Source: Sphingomonas hylomeconis
GTDB taxonomy: Bacteria > Pseudomonadota > Alphaproteobacteria > Sphingomonadales > Sphingomonadaceae
NCBI RefSeq assembly: GCF_025370105.1
Contig: NZ_JANQBK010000003.1
Location: forward strand, 124,001-188,000
Direction of reading: 5' to 3'
DNA length: 64,000 bases
Shown here: positions 1-8,867 of the stretch, piece after piece
Layout: each line of letters begins with the position of its first letter
How positions within the stretch are numbered: the first letter of the stretch is position 1
Notes under the pieces: model-generated
Seen by the model: the letters and a program-made list of their open reading frames with translations, nothing else
Databases searched by the model: none
What the model was told of the DNA's origin: nothing
Translations under genes and position numbers: made by a program

Positions 1-783
1 ATAGATCCCGCGCGACGATTCGCCGAGCGTCAGGATGTCGCCGACGGTGATCGTGGTCGATTTCTCCCCATCGAAGTTTACCGTGTTGATGCCGTCCGAC
101 AGGAAACCGTATGTCGCGACGGTGCCCGCGGTAACCGCGACATTGCCGCTATAGGCCGTCACTTCGATGCCGTTCGCCTCGTCGCCACGCGTGGTGACAT
201 TGGCAAGGTCGATCACCACATCGCCGCTCGTGCTCAGCACGGAGGCCGCCACGCCGCGATAGCCGCTGGTCGAAATGTCGCCAGCGGTGATCGTGGTGGT
301 GCCGCGGCTGGTGCTGGTGACGATGCCGGGGGAGTTGTCGCCGTTGGTCGCGACATTGCCGGCGGCGATCGTGATGTCGCCGAACTGCGTGGCGGAAAAG
401 ATCGCCGTCGCCGAATCGCCCAGCGTCTGGAAATCGTTGACGCCCGCGTTGATCGTCACGCCGCCGTTGAGATTGCCACCGACGAGCGCCCCGATGCCGT
501 CGGCGATGACGACCGTGTCGGGATCGAAATTGATCGTCAGATCGACCGGCGCGACCGGATCGATGATATAGGCGATCCCATTGGGGTACCCCGCCGGATC
601 CGGCGCGCAGTTGACGACCCCATCGACCGGGGCGCCGCACGTCTCGCGCGGATCGATCTGCGCCTGAGCGTGCGCGGTGCCACAGACGAACAGCACCCCG
701 GCAAGCGCGGTGCCGAGCCGCAGCCCGGCGCGAACGCGGCTGCCTTGTGCGGCGGAACGAATGGCGAAACGATCTGATGGCAC
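1..783 (-). CDS. Secreted beta-repeat (adhesin/autotransporter-like) protein, C-terminus off the window
   Basis: The frame stays open from a GTG at 783 to the window edge (261 codons). A purine-rich GGGGGTCAG lies just upstream; another in-frame GTG lies at about 837. The N-terminus has basic residues, a hydrophobic stretch (LGTALAGVLFVCGTAHAQA) and an AHA-QA signal-peptidase-like site near residue 40. The mature part repeats short motifs such as TTITAGDISTSG, VAVTAGTVATYG and TTITVGDILTLG at roughly 20-30 residue spacing, rich in T, G, D and V. This is typical of right-handed beta-solenoid passenger domains of autotransporters or filamentous adhesins. Surface display is inferred, because the C-terminal barrel or anchor would lie beyond the window. 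It lies downstream of a TonB receptor on the same strand, separated by 169 bp, so co-transcription is possible but not shown. Confidence 0.75.
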   Translation of the reverse strand, partial: MPSDRFAIRSAAQGSRVRAGLRLGTALAGVLFVCGTAHAQAQIDPRETCGAPVDGVVNCAPDPAGYPNGIAYIIDPVAPVDLTINFDPDTVVIADGIGALVGGNLNGGVTINAGVNDFQTLGDSATAIFSATQFGDITIAAGNVATNGDNSPGIVTSTSRGTTTITAGDISTSGYRGVAASVLSTSGDVVIDLANVTTRGDEANGIEVTAYSGNVAVTAGTVATYGFLSDGINTVNFDGEKSTTITVGDILTLGESSRGIY

Positions 784-952
784 GAGCTGACCCCCGATGA
801 TGTTCTGGCGTTTGCCGATATTTCGGCCTTGCACAGTGGACGCCGCCGTCGCGGCGGCGCCTTACGGTTCGATGACAATTCTTTTGCAATTTCGCTCGGC
901 GTGATCGTCGAAAGCGCCGATCGCCGAAAGCGGTGTCGCCAGAAGCGGGGCG

Positions 953-3298
953 TCAGAAGCGCGCTTCGATGCCCAGCCGTACCGTCAACGGGCGCAACGG
1001 CGTTACCTGCAAATCGTAGAGCCGGTACGGTGTCGCCAGCGCGAAACGATTGCCGGCCTGATCCAGCGGATTGGTGACCTGCAGCGTGATCGCTCGCGCC
1101 GCGCCGGCAAGTCGCGCCGAGAACGTGATGTTGGAATAGTCGCCCTGTGCCTGGTCGAGCTGTACGCCGGTGCCGAGCCGCGATTTCCCGACATGCCGCC
1201 AAGTGCCGGTCAGCAGCAGATCGCCCCCCAGCATCGATCCCGCCTGCACCACCGCATTGGCGTTGAAACCGCGCGGCGCAACGTTGGCGAGTTGTGAATT
1301 GACCACGATGATCGCGCTCAGCGCCGGATTGTACAGCCGGTTGCGGTTGATGAAGACGCCGCTCTCCAGCGCGAGCCATGCCGCGGGTCGCCAGCGCGCC
1401 TTGGCGGTGATCGACTCGATCGTCGCCGTACCGACGTTCAGCGTGATTGGCGCGCCGCCCTCCGTCACCGAATTGGCCTGGATATCGCGCCAGCGCGATC
1501 GTGCGGCGGAAAGGTCGAGCCTAAACGCGCTATCCGCCGTGCCGATGCGCACGCCAACTTCGACCAGCGACAGCGTATCCGAGCGAAAGGCGCGGATGCT
1601 GCCGCCCGAGGCGGTGGCGCCGCCCGCCCGAAACCCCTGCTGCGTGCGCGCGAACCAGCCCCATCCGGGCCGCATCTGCCACGCCACGCCGATACTCGGT
1701 AGCACCCGCACGTGATGCCGCTCTGGATTGCGGCTCATGGTAGGGTCGGTCTCGGCCAGGTCGCTGGTTGTGCGGAACCGTCCCGCCAGCCGGGTATAGC
1801 TGCCGCGCCCGCCCGCCGTGACGGTCACGCCGTGCGCGATCGGCATCGTGGCCTCGCCGAACAGCGCCGCCTCGAATACCCGATTGTTGAGCCGGGTCCG
1901 TTCCGTCGATTGGGTCGCATCGCTCCGCATGTGGCTGGTGCGGATAGTTGATCGGTTGACCGCCAGCGCGACTCCCACGACCCAATTGGCCCCCGTCGTC
2001 GCCTGACTGGCCAGTCGCGTCTCGCTCGAGAAAGTGCTCGACTCCGCCTGTTGGTCGACGGTCGCCAGCGCATCGTCTGCGGCGTCCGATGCGTCGTAGC
2101 GTTCCGTCAATTGCTGGCCGGACAGGCCGGTAGCGGAAATTAGCTGCACATCGTCCCAATCGCGCCGGATCGTCAGGCTGCCCAGCGTATAATCGCTGCG
2201 ATAGGGTTGTGCGGTCGGGCTCGTCCGCGTCAGCCGCGGGCCGGTGGCATCGGCGGCCTGATTGTCCGCGCCGGACAGGCGCTGTACCACCGCACTGGCA
2301 TCCGCCGTCCAGTCCCCCGCGACCAGCCGAAGCGTCGCCCGCCCACCGACGGTCTCGACATGATTGCCGTCCCGCACGTGCCGCGTCGCATCGTCGATAT
2401 AACCGCCCTCGCGTTCCGCATAGCCGACCAGGCGCAGGCCGAGCTGACCTGCAGCGAGCGGCAGGTTGAGGACCGCCGCGCTATCCGCCCCCGGATCGCC
2501 ATGCGCGGTGAGCGCCGCACCAATCATCGCCATCCCGCTCGTCTGCGCGAGATCGGGCGATTGCGGCACGACATGAAAGATGCCGCCTAGCGAACCGGAG
2601 CCGTAGAGCGTCGCCTGCGGCCCCTCAAGCACGTCGATCGATTGCAGATCGATCAGCGCGAGATCGGGATCGGGCGCGCCATAGGTCAACCGGATGTCGC
2701 CGAGATATTGACCGACCGACGCCTGCAGCGGGCCGATAAAGGCGGAATCCGAGATACCGCGAATGAACAATTTGTTGCGCCCCGCGCCAAGCTGGGTCGA
2801 ATCGATCGTGGCGATCCGGTCGACGATTGCCTGGGTATCCGCAGTCGCGTTCCAGCGCTCCAGCGCCGCGCGGTCGATCGTTGTCACGACGCCGGGATAG
2901 TCCTGCACGCGCGTTGATCGCTTAGCGGCCGTGACGATGATGTCGGCATGGTCTTCCGCCGGTGCCGGTGCCGCCGGGCGGATCGCCCGGGGTGCACGCT
3001 CCTGCTGTACGCGCCACGCCGACGGGGCGATCCGCATCGCCACTGCCCCGGTTCCGCGCAGCAGCTGCGTCAGCACCTGCTCGATCGTCATCACGCCGCG
3101 GATTGCGTGGGTCGGTTGGCGCGCCAGTGCCGGCACGGTCAGCGCGACGTCGATATCAGCCTGCATCGCCATCAGGTTCAGCGCGGGCGCCAGCGTGCCG
3201 GCCGGGATATCGAAGGCGATGCGCCGGTCGGCGGCCGTCGCCTGCCGGTCTGCCCCGGCCGCCGGCGACGTCAGCAGAACGGCGGCGGCCAGGATCAA
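953..3298 (-). CDS. TonB-dependent receptor with N-terminal STN signalling domain (FecA-like)
   Basis: A 781-residue outer-membrane receptor. After a short hydrophobic leader (ILAAAVLLTSPAAGA) comes an STN/secretin-N domain (about residues 25-105, beginning IAFDIPAGTLAPALNLMAMQ), then a TonB box and plug (DIIVTAAKRSTRVQDYPGVV near 125) and a 22-strand-type barrel ending in RLGIEARF. The STN domain contacts a FecR-type regulator, and the sigma factor and FecR genes lie directly upstream. The start is a TTG whose last two bases overlap the FecR stop (TTGA), implying translational coupling. With this start the signal peptide lacks the usual basic n-region; residues just upstream in frame (RRDRRA) would supply one, so an earlier non-ATG start is possible. 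Substrate is unknown: a ferric siderophore or a glycan-like compound are both plausible. Confidence 0.88.
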   Translation of the reverse strand: MILAAAVLLTSPAAGADRQATAADRRIAFDIPAGTLAPALNLMAMQADIDVALTVPALARQPTHAIRGVMTIEQVLTQLLRGTGAVAMRIAPSAWRVQQERAPRAIRPAAPAPAEDHADIIVTAAKRSTRVQDYPGVVTTIDRAALERWNATADTQAIVDRIATIDSTQLGAGRNKLFIRGISDSAFIGPLQASVGQYLGDIRLTYGAPDPDLALIDLQSIDVLEGPQATLYGSGSLGGIFHVVPQSPDLAQTSGMAMIGAALTAHGDPGADSAAVLNLPLAAGQLGLRLVGYAEREGGYIDDATRHVRDGNHVETVGGRATLRLVAGDWTADASAVVQRLSGADNQAADATGPRLTRTSPTAQPYRSDYTLGSLTIRRDWDDVQLISATGLSGQQLTERYDASDAADDALATVDQQAESSTFSSETRLASQATTGANWVVGVALAVNRSTIRTSHMRSDATQSTERTRLNNRVFEAALFGEATMPIAHGVTVTAGGRGSYTRLAGRFRTTSDLAETDPTMSRNPERHHVRVLPSIGVAWQMRPGWGWFARTQQGFRAGGATASGGSIRAFRSDTLSLVEVGVRIGTADSAFRLDLSAARSRWRDIQANSVTEGGAPITLNVGTATIESITAKARWRPAAWLALESGVFINRNRLYNPALSAIIVVNSQLANVAPRGFNANAVVQAGSMLGGDLLLTGTWRHVGKSRLGTGVQLDQAQGDYSNITFSARLAGAARAITLQVTNPLDQAGNRFALATPYRLYDLQVTPLRPLTVRLGIEARF

Positions 3299-4251
3299 GG
3301 CGCGGCGGTCGCGGCGCGCAGCCGCCAGCCGTCGCCCGCCGGCTCGATCCGCACCCCGAGCAGCGGCGCCAGCGTCGCCCGCATCGCCTCCGCATCGCCG
3401 CGCACCCGGATGCTGCCGCTGAAGCGTCGTGCCGAGATTGCTGGATCGAGGATCATGGGCACACCGAGCGCGCGGCCGAGATCGTCGGCGACCTCGCGCA
3501 GCGGTGCCTGCTGATAGCTTAGCCGACCGGTACGCCAGCCACCCATCTGCGTAACCGGCTGGCGCGCAATAGTCACTACTCCGCCGCGCTCAGTCAGCAA
3601 CTGCCCTGCGGCGAGCTCGATCGCGCCGTTGCTGCCATGATACGCCACACGCCCCTCCGCCACGGCGATCTGCGCCCCGGACCCGCGCTGCACGATGTCG
3701 AACACCGTGCCGATGTCGCGCACTATCGCCGTACCCACGGCGACGGTGAACGGATGCGCGGCATCGTGCGTGACCGTGAAGGTCGCCTGGCCGCGTTCGA
3801 GCCGCAGGGTACGGCCATCGGCCGAGGCCAGCACAAGCCGGGTGCCGCCGTTCATCGCGATCGTGCTGCCATCGGCCAACCGCACCGTCCGCACCTTGCC
3901 GGGCGGCGTCTGCAGGACGGATGGCACGGCCGGTGGCGTCGCGCCGAACTCGCGCACGCCGATCGTCGCGAGGCCGATCGCCGCCACGGCCAGCGCGGCG
4001 CGACGCCACGCTTGCCAGCGTGGCGGGCGGGTGGTCATGACCAGCGGAGCGATATGTGCCGGCGGCTGATCACGGAGCATCGCAGTGATGGCGGCATCGT
4101 GTTCGGCCAGCGCCCAATAGGTTTCGGCATGCGCCTGATTCACGGCGAGCCAGTCCGAAAACGCGTTCCAATCGTCGAACGGCGCATCGTTGATGCGGGC
4201 GAGCCACTGCAGCGCTTCCTGTTCGATCTGTTGCCGTACGGTCATCGCCAT
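3295..4251 (-). CDS. FecR-family anti-sigma/sigma regulator
   Basis: A 318-residue FecR-type inner-membrane regulator. The N-terminus (about 10-55) carries the DUF4880 cytoplasmic domain (EQEALQWLARIND and a W-rich segment ending SDWLAVNQAHAETY). One membrane segment lies around residues 85-100 (AALAVAAIGLATIGV). The periplasmic FecR domain follows (about 110-220: PGKVRTVRLADGSTIAMNGG, then RGQATFTV). A C-terminal STN-like/DUF4974 domain (about 245-310) would receive the signal from the receptor STN domain. It lies 24 bp after the sigma factor gene and overlaps the receptor start, so the three genes read as one sigma-anti-sigma-receptor operon in the classic cell-surface signalling order. Confidence 0.9.
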   Translation of the reverse strand: MAMTVRQQIEQEALQWLARINDAPFDDWNAFSDWLAVNQAHAETYWALAEHDAAITAMLRDQPPAHIAPLVMTTRPPRWQAWRRAALAVAAIGLATIGVREFGATPPAVPSVLQTPPGKVRTVRLADGSTIAMNGGTRLVLASADGRTLRLERGQATFTVTHDAAHPFTVAVGTAIVRDIGTVFDIVQRGSGAQIAVAEGRVAYHGSNGAIELAAGQLLTERGGVVTIARQPVTQMGGWRTGRLSYQQAPLREVADDLGRALGVPMILDPAISARRFSGSIRVRGDAEAMRATLAPLLGVRIEPAGDGWRLRAATAAP

Positions 4252-4275
4252 GATTCCAAGACGCCGCGGATGTGC

Positions 4276-4806
4276 TCAAGCCTCATCTTGGTCGTCCTTC
4301 AACTGGAGCAAGGCGGCGTAAGCGCGTCGCAGATATTTCTCTACGGTGCTCAGCCCCAGACCGAGATCGGCGGCGATATGGCGCTGCGTCTCGCCGTCCA
4401 GACGATGCCGGTGGAAAATCGTCACGATCGGCTCGCCGAGTGCCGCGAGGCGCGCTTGCGCCGCGGTCAGCGCTTCGCGCGACAGCAGGATCCGGTCCGC
4501 GGCGGGCGTCTCCGATGCGCCGGTCCAGCCACTGCTTTCGCTCGCCTGCCAGTCGCGATCGCGGTCGGACGCGCGACGTTCGCTGCGGCGTCGGTCGAGC
4601 AACACGGTGTAGGTCGTGCGATAGAGATACGCCAGTGGATCGACCACCGGACGATCGACCGCCTGAATGCGTAACCACACGTCCTGAATGATGTCGTCGG
4701 CATCGTGTATCGCGCCGGACCGCCGCGCAAAACCCAGCAATTGCAGCCGGTGCCTGTCGAAGACACCGAGCAGCCCGCCGACAATTTCGTCCGTTACGCC
4801 CCCCAT
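4276..4806 (-). CDS. ECF RNA polymerase sigma factor (FecI-like)
   Basis: A 176-residue extracytoplasmic-function sigma factor. Region 2 is recognisable near residues 20-80 (AIHDADDIIQDVWLRIQA, DPLAYLYRTTYTVLLDRRR). Region 4 occupies about 115-170, with a helix-turn-helix ending GLGLSTVEKYLRRAYAALLQ. It heads an operon with FecR and an STN-type TonB receptor, so it probably directs transcription of the receptor and perhaps of its own operon once FecR is released. The 328-bp region upstream is shared with the divergent MocR-like gene. Family assignment is secure; the regulon is inferred from gene order. Confidence 0.9.
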   Translation of the reverse strand: MGGVTDEIVGGLLGVFDRHRLQLLGFARRSGAIHDADDIIQDVWLRIQAVDRPVVDPLAYLYRTTYTVLLDRRRSERRASDRDRDWQASESSGWTGASETPAADRILLSREALTAAQARLAALGEPIVTIFHRHRLDGETQRHIAADLGLGLSTVEKYLRRAYAALLQLKDDQDEA

Positions 4807-5134
4807 CGCAATCGCACAGCCAACTCCGCAAATTCAGAACAGGCACCGTCAACGACCAGGGAAATAATGTCCAGCCTGCACTTACGGGTGCGCTTGCAGC
4901 GACTTACCGCGGAATCGGGAACCAATTTGCCGCGGGAGACAAGTGCCGTCCGCGCGCGGGGTACAGAGACGAGCAGGCGTTCCTGCGCGTGTTCCGCGTC
5001 GCCTGGCGACCATGGCATGCAATTTTCGGTGGTCTGCAGCGGTTCTGGCCCGACTTCGCGCCGCGTCGACGTCGCTTGGCAAGCCCTTGGCTGCAACAAG
5101 CTCGTAACGCCGCAAGAACGATGTACGGTAAGCC
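4807..5134. promoter_or_regulatory. Divergent intergenic region with CTTGGC direct repeat
   Basis: 328 bp separating the ECF sigma factor (minus) and the MocR-type regulator (plus); no coding potential is convincing. Two copies of CTTGGC lie at 5075-5080 and 5086-5091, one helical turn apart, about 45 bp before the regulator start. The same hexamer recurs at 6552, 6576 and, inverted, at 6595, before the next operon. This suggests an autoregulatory operator for the MocR protein (inference). No clear -35/-10 pair was identified. Confidence 0.4.
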
Positions 5135-6541
5135 ATGACATCCCCTGCGTCGTTCATGCTCAAGCCGGACCGCGCGTCGCCTGCGTCGCTGACGCATCAG
5201 GTAAGCGACAACATCCGCACGGCAATCGGCGACGGGCGTCTGGAGATCGGTGCGCGCTTGCCGTCCGTGCGCGATCTTTCGGCGCAGCTCGGTGTCGCGC
5301 GCGGCACCGTCCAGGCGGCGTACGATGCGTTGGTGGCTGAACTGCTGCTTAGCACCGCCGGTTCGGCCGGCACGCGGGTGATCGCCAAGCCTCCCGCCCA
5401 CCAATTGGCGCCGCACGCGCCGATTGTGCGGCCGCTGACCACGATGCTGCGTGGCTTTTCGCTGACCGCCTTGCCGTTCCAGACTGGGGTACCGGCGCAG
5501 GACGCGTTCCCCACCAAGCTGTGGACGAGTCTGCTCGGGCGCGCGGTACGCGACGATGCGATGACGCCGACGACCTATCCCGATCCGCGCGGACAGGCGG
5601 AATTGCGCACCCAGATCGCCGCCTATCTCGCGATCGCCCGCGGCATCCGCTGCGTGCCCGATCAGGTCATTATCACGGCCTGCTATCGCGCCGGTCTCGC
5701 GCTGGCGCTGCAGGTGCTGGGCGCCTCGGGCCAGCGCGCTTGGATGGAGGAGCCGGGCTATCCGATCACCCGGATGGGGCTGCAGATGGCGGGGGTCAGC
5801 CCGGTCGGCGTGGCTGTCGATGACGAGGGGCTCGATGTCGCCACCGGCATCGCGCTCGCACCCGATGCACGGATCGCGATCGTGACGCCGGGGCAGCATT
5901 CGCCGCTGGGCGCGACGATGAGCCACGCCCGACGTCAGACGCTGCTCGATTGGGCCGAATCCAGGGACGGATGGATCATCGAGGACGATTATCTCGGTGA
6001 GCTCCAGCTCGGCGCGCGCGCCGCGCCCGCGCTGGCCAGCGGCGACGCGGCCGGGCGCGTGATCCACGTCGGCAGCTTCAGCAAGACGTTGAAGCCGGGG
6101 ATTGGGATCGGCTTCGTCGTCGCGCCAATGTCACTGGCCACGCGCTTCGGCTTGGCGGCGGCGACTCTGGGGCCGAGCTTCTTCGCGCCATCGCAACTGG
6201 CGCTCGCGCAACTGCTCGCCGGAGGGCATTATCTGCGCCACTTGCGCAACATGAAACGGCTCTACGCGGAACGGCTCGCGACGCTGCACCGCGCGCTCGC
6301 GGCCGATCATCCGCTGGAGACGGTCGCCGGGCCGATCGCGCTGTTGCGCTTGCCGCCGGACACCGATGATCTGGCAATGGCGCGGCGAGCACCCGAACTG
6401 GGAATCGCGCCGTCGCCACTGTCGCCCTGGTTCCAGCATGCCGCGACGCGGACACCGGGCCTGTTGCTGAGCGCGACGAACCTGCGTCGGAACCGGATCG
6501 ACGATGCGGTGGCCGCGCTGCAGCGGCTGCTGGCCGCGTGA
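5135..6541 (+). CDS. MocR/GabR-type regulator (GntR wHTH fused to PLP aminotransferase domain)
   Basis: A 468-residue two-domain protein. The N-terminus (about 15-80) is a GntR winged helix (LTHQVSDNIRTAIGDGRLE, LPSVRDLSAQLGVARGTVQAAYDALV). Residues about 110-465 form a fold-type I aminotransferase domain with a YPDPRGQAELRTQIAAYLA motif and the PLP-lysine segment GSFSKTLKPGIGIGFVVAP. Family members (GabR, PdxR, TauR) are transcription factors using PLP or amine adducts as effector. It precedes an SDR-AhpD-GST operon on the same strand, and both upstream regions contain CTTGGC copies, so it is the likely regulator of that operon. The effector is not predictable. Confidence 0.9.
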   Translation: MTSPASFMLKPDRASPASLTHQVSDNIRTAIGDGRLEIGARLPSVRDLSAQLGVARGTVQAAYDALVAELLLSTAGSAGTRVIAKPPAHQLAPHAPIVRPLTTMLRGFSLTALPFQTGVPAQDAFPTKLWTSLLGRAVRDDAMTPTTYPDPRGQAELRTQIAAYLAIARGIRCVPDQVIITACYRAGLALALQVLGASGQRAWMEEPGYPITRMGLQMAGVSPVGVAVDDEGLDVATGIALAPDARIAIVTPGQHSPLGATMSHARRQTLLDWAESRDGWIIEDDYLGELQLGARAAPALASGDAAGRVIHVGSFSKTLKPGIGIGFVVAPMSLATRFGLAAATLGPSFFAPSQLALAQLLAGGHYLRHLRNMKRLYAERLATLHRALAADHPLETVAGPIALLRLPPDTDDLAMARRAPELGIAPSPLSPWFQHAATRTPGLLLSATNLRRNRIDDAVAALQRLLAA

Positions 6542-6551
6542 CCCGCGCGAT

Positions 6552-6600
6552 CTTGGCCTAGTCGCTTTCGCCGTTCTTGGCTCTACGGGCCTGGGCCAAG
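6552..6600 (+). promoter_or_regulatory. Candidate MocR operator: CTTGGC repeats
   Basis: Direct copies of CTTGGC at 6552-6557 and 6576-6581 (24 bp apart) and an inverted copy GCCAAG at 6595-6600, between the regulator stop and the SDR start at 6666. Together with 5075-5091 this makes five copies in two short intergenic regions. Direct and inverted repeat arrangements are known for MocR regulators; binding here is inference. Confidence 0.4.
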
Positions 6601-6665
6601 CGCCGCTATCTCGATCTCGCAGCAGGCATGCCGATCCGGCGGTGGCGAAACAGAGGTAGCGAGAC

Positions 6666-7409
6666 ATGAAGATCGTCGTCATCGGAGGTTCGGGCCTTAT
6701 CGGGTCGAAGCTGGTCGCACGCTTGCAGACGGCCGGACACCAAGCGGTTCCAGCATCCCCCAATAGCGGCGTGGATACGCTGACCGGGGCGGGACTTGCC
6801 GAGGCGCTCACCGGCGCCGACGTGGTGGTCGATGTCGCCAATTCGCCGTCGTTCGAGGACGCCGCGGTGCTTGCTTTCTTCGAGACATCGACGCGCAATA
6901 TGCTTGCCGCAGAAGCAAGAGCCGGCGTGCGGCACCATGTCGCGCTGTCGGTCGTCGGCAGCGAGCGTCTTGTCGATAGCGGCTATATGCGCGCCAAGGT
7001 CGCGCAGGAGACACTGATCCGCACGTCGCGCGTTCCCTATACGATCCTGCATTCGACGCAGTTCTTCGAATTTCTCGGCGGCATCGCGCATTCCTCGGTC
7101 GCTGGCGAGGCGATTCATCTCCCCACCGCGCTGTTCCAACCGATCGCGGCGAACGATGTCGCGGATGCGCTGGCGGCGATTGTCGTCGCGCCGCCGGTGA
7201 ACGGGGCGATCGAAGTCGCCGGCCCCGCGCCGTTCCGCATGGACGCGCTGGTGCGGCGCTATCTTATGGCGACCGGCGACGCGCGCGGTGTGGTGGGGCA
7301 GGCCGATGCACCCTATTTCGGCGCAACGATCGACGATTCATCGTTGATGCCGACAGCCGGTGCACAGATTGGCGCGACCGACTACGACAGCTGGTTCGCC
7401 GCACGATGA
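6666..7409 (+). CDS. NAD(P)-binding SDR-family (NmrA/atypical SDR) oxidoreductase
   Basis: A 247-residue Rossmann-fold protein. The dinucleotide-binding motif VIGGSGLIGSKL sits at residues 4-15. The segment GADVVVDVANSPSFED and the central VRHHVALSVVGSERL match atypical SDRs of the NmrA/NAD(P)H-binding group. The Tyr-x-x-x-Lys pair of classical SDRs is not evident, so activity may be reductase-like or regulatory. It is the first gene of a four-gene chain with 1-4 bp start-stop overlaps (membrane protein, AhpD-like, GST), indicating one transcript, probably for redox or electrophile handling and controlled by the upstream MocR protein. Confidence 0.85.
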   Translation: MKIVVIGGSGLIGSKLVARLQTAGHQAVPASPNSGVDTLTGAGLAEALTGADVVVDVANSPSFEDAAVLAFFETSTRNMLAAEARAGVRHHVALSVVGSERLVDSGYMRAKVAQETLIRTSRVPYTILHSTQFFEFLGGIAHSSVAGEAIHLPTALFQPIAANDVADALAAIVVAPPVNGAIEVAGPAPFRMDALVRRYLMATGDARGVVGQADAPYFGATIDDSSLMPTAGAQIGATDYDSWFAAR

Positions 7410-7807
7410 ACCGCACGATCCTTGGCGTCGCGATCCTGCTGGGCATCGGCGCGGTCGCCAACGGCATTTTCATGCTGGTCTCGCCCGCAAACTGGTATTT
7501 TGCCGTGCCCGGCGTGACCACCACCGGGCCATTCAATCCGCATTTCGTGCGCGACATCGGGCTGATCTTCGTCGGCGTCGGCGCGGCGTTCCTGCTCGGC
7601 GCGGCACGTCCGGCCTACCGCGCCGTCGCCTGGGGCGCCGCCGCGGTCTGGCTTTCGGGCCATGCGCTGTTCCATTTCTGGGAAGTCGCGGTCGGGATTT
7701 GCGGTGCATCCGCGCTGCTGCGCGACTTCCCCGCCGTGACGCTGCCCGCGTTGCTGGCGGTCGCGATCACCATCCATGCCCGCTCACACAGGGAGCCCGT
7801 CCGATGA
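7406..7807 (+). CDS. Small four-helix membrane protein
   Basis: 133 residues with four hydrophobic segments at about 4-25, 48-66, 72-92 and 104-125, and a short basic C-terminus. The start overlaps the SDR stop (ATGA) and its own stop overlaps the AhpD-like start, so it is translationally coupled on both sides. The size and topology resemble DoxX-like or DUF-type integral membrane proteins that accompany AhpD-like genes, but no signature residue was recognised, so the function is unassigned. Confidence 0.7.
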   Translation: MNRTILGVAILLGIGAVANGIFMLVSPANWYFAVPGVTTTGPFNPHFVRDIGLIFVGVGAAFLLGAARPAYRAVAWGAAAVWLSGHALFHFWEVAVGICGASALLRDFPAVTLPALLAVAITIHARSHREPVR

Positions 7808-8283
7808 CGCAACGCCTCGACATCTTCACCGCCGCACCCGAAGGCGCCAAAGCCATGATCGCCCTGGAGGCGGCGATTGCTGGCTCGGGTCTCGAACGCA
7901 GCCTGATCGAACTGGTGAAGCTGCGCGCCTCGCAGATCAACGGCTGCGCCTATTGCCTGCATATGCACGTCGCCGACGCGGTGAAGGCCGGGGAGACTGA
8001 CCTGCGCATCCATCTGCTCAACGCCTGGCGCGAGTCGATGATGTTCACGGCGCGGGAGCGGGCGGCGCTCAATTGGACCGAGGTGCTCACGACTATCGCC
8101 GGCACGGGCGCACCGGACGCCGATTATGCGCTTCTGGCGGCGCAGTTCGACGAACGCGAGCAAGGGTTCCTGTCACTGCTCATCGGTACGATCAACGCCT
8201 GGAACCGTCTCCAGGTGGGCTTTCGCGGCGCGCATCCGGGCGATGTCGCGCCGCGCGCCGCCGCACCTGCACAGGTGTCGTGA
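7804..8283 (+). CDS. AhpD-like carboxymuconolactone decarboxylase family protein
   Basis: 159 residues. The core (about 30-60) contains ELVKLRASQINGCAYCLHMH, the E-x6-C-x2-C-x3-H pattern of the AhpD/CMD alkylhydroperoxidase family, with both redox cysteines and the proton-relay histidine present. This favours a thiol peroxidase-type activity over true carboxymuconolactone decarboxylation. The start at 7804 overlaps the preceding stop (ATGA) and was preferred over the longer open frame, which would run through the upstream gene. The neighbouring GST and SDR point to detoxification. Confidence 0.88.
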   Translation: MTQRLDIFTAAPEGAKAMIALEAAIAGSGLERSLIELVKLRASQINGCAYCLHMHVADAVKAGETDLRIHLLNAWRESMMFTARERAALNWTEVLTTIAGTGAPDADYALLAAQFDEREQGFLSLLIGTINAWNRLQVGFRGAHPGDVAPRAAAPAQVS

Positions 8284-8867
8284 TGAAGCTTTATTACAGC
8301 CCGCTCGCCTGCAGCCTGGCCGATCATATCGCGCTGCGCGAGGCGGGGATGGAGTTCGACGCCGAGCGCGTCGACCTGCACACCTTCCGCACCGCCAGCA
8401 GCGAGGACTTCGCGCGGATAAATCCGAAGAAATATGTCCCCGCGCTAATCCTCGACGATGGCACGATGATCACCGAAAACCTGGCGGTGCTGGACTGGAT
8501 CGCCGGCGAAACGCCCGCGCTGCAGGTCGCAGGCGCGCTGGGCCGCACGCGCGTGCTCGAGGCGCTGACCTACATCACCACCGAAATCCACAAGGCGTAC
8601 AAGCCCCTGTGGCATGCGGGCAGCGCCGCCGACAAGGCGAAGGCGCGCGATGCGGTACTGCGCCTGATGCAACCGCTGTCCGACGGTCTGGCGGGCGACT
8701 ATCTGTTCGGGGCGGCACCGAGCGTCGCCGATTTTTACCTGTTCGTGATGCTCCTATGGGCGGATCGCTTCGCGCTGGACCTGCCACTGCCGCTTCTCGG
8801 GCTGCGCGAACGCATGAAGGCCCGCCCGGCCGTACGGGCTGCGATGGCGGCGGAGGGGATCGGTTAG
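8283..8867 (+). CDS. Glutathione S-transferase family protein
   Basis: A 194-residue soluble GST. The N-terminal thioredoxin-like domain begins MKLYYSPLACSLADHIALREAGMEF; the cis-proline motif (KYVPAL) and the glutathione-contacting DDGTMITENLAVLDWI are in place at about 52-75. The all-helical C-terminal domain follows, with the N-capping segment SVADFYLFVML near 150. The Ser/Cys pair near residues 6-10 suggests a beta/omega-like class. The start overlaps the AhpD-like stop (TGATG). It is the last gene of the operon. Confidence 0.9.
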   Translation: MKLYYSPLACSLADHIALREAGMEFDAERVDLHTFRTASSEDFARINPKKYVPALILDDGTMITENLAVLDWIAGETPALQVAGALGRTRVLEALTYITTEIHKAYKPLWHAGSAADKAKARDAVLRLMQPLSDGLAGDYLFGAAPSVADFYLFVMLLWADRFALDLPLPLLGLRERMKARPAVRAAMAAEGIG

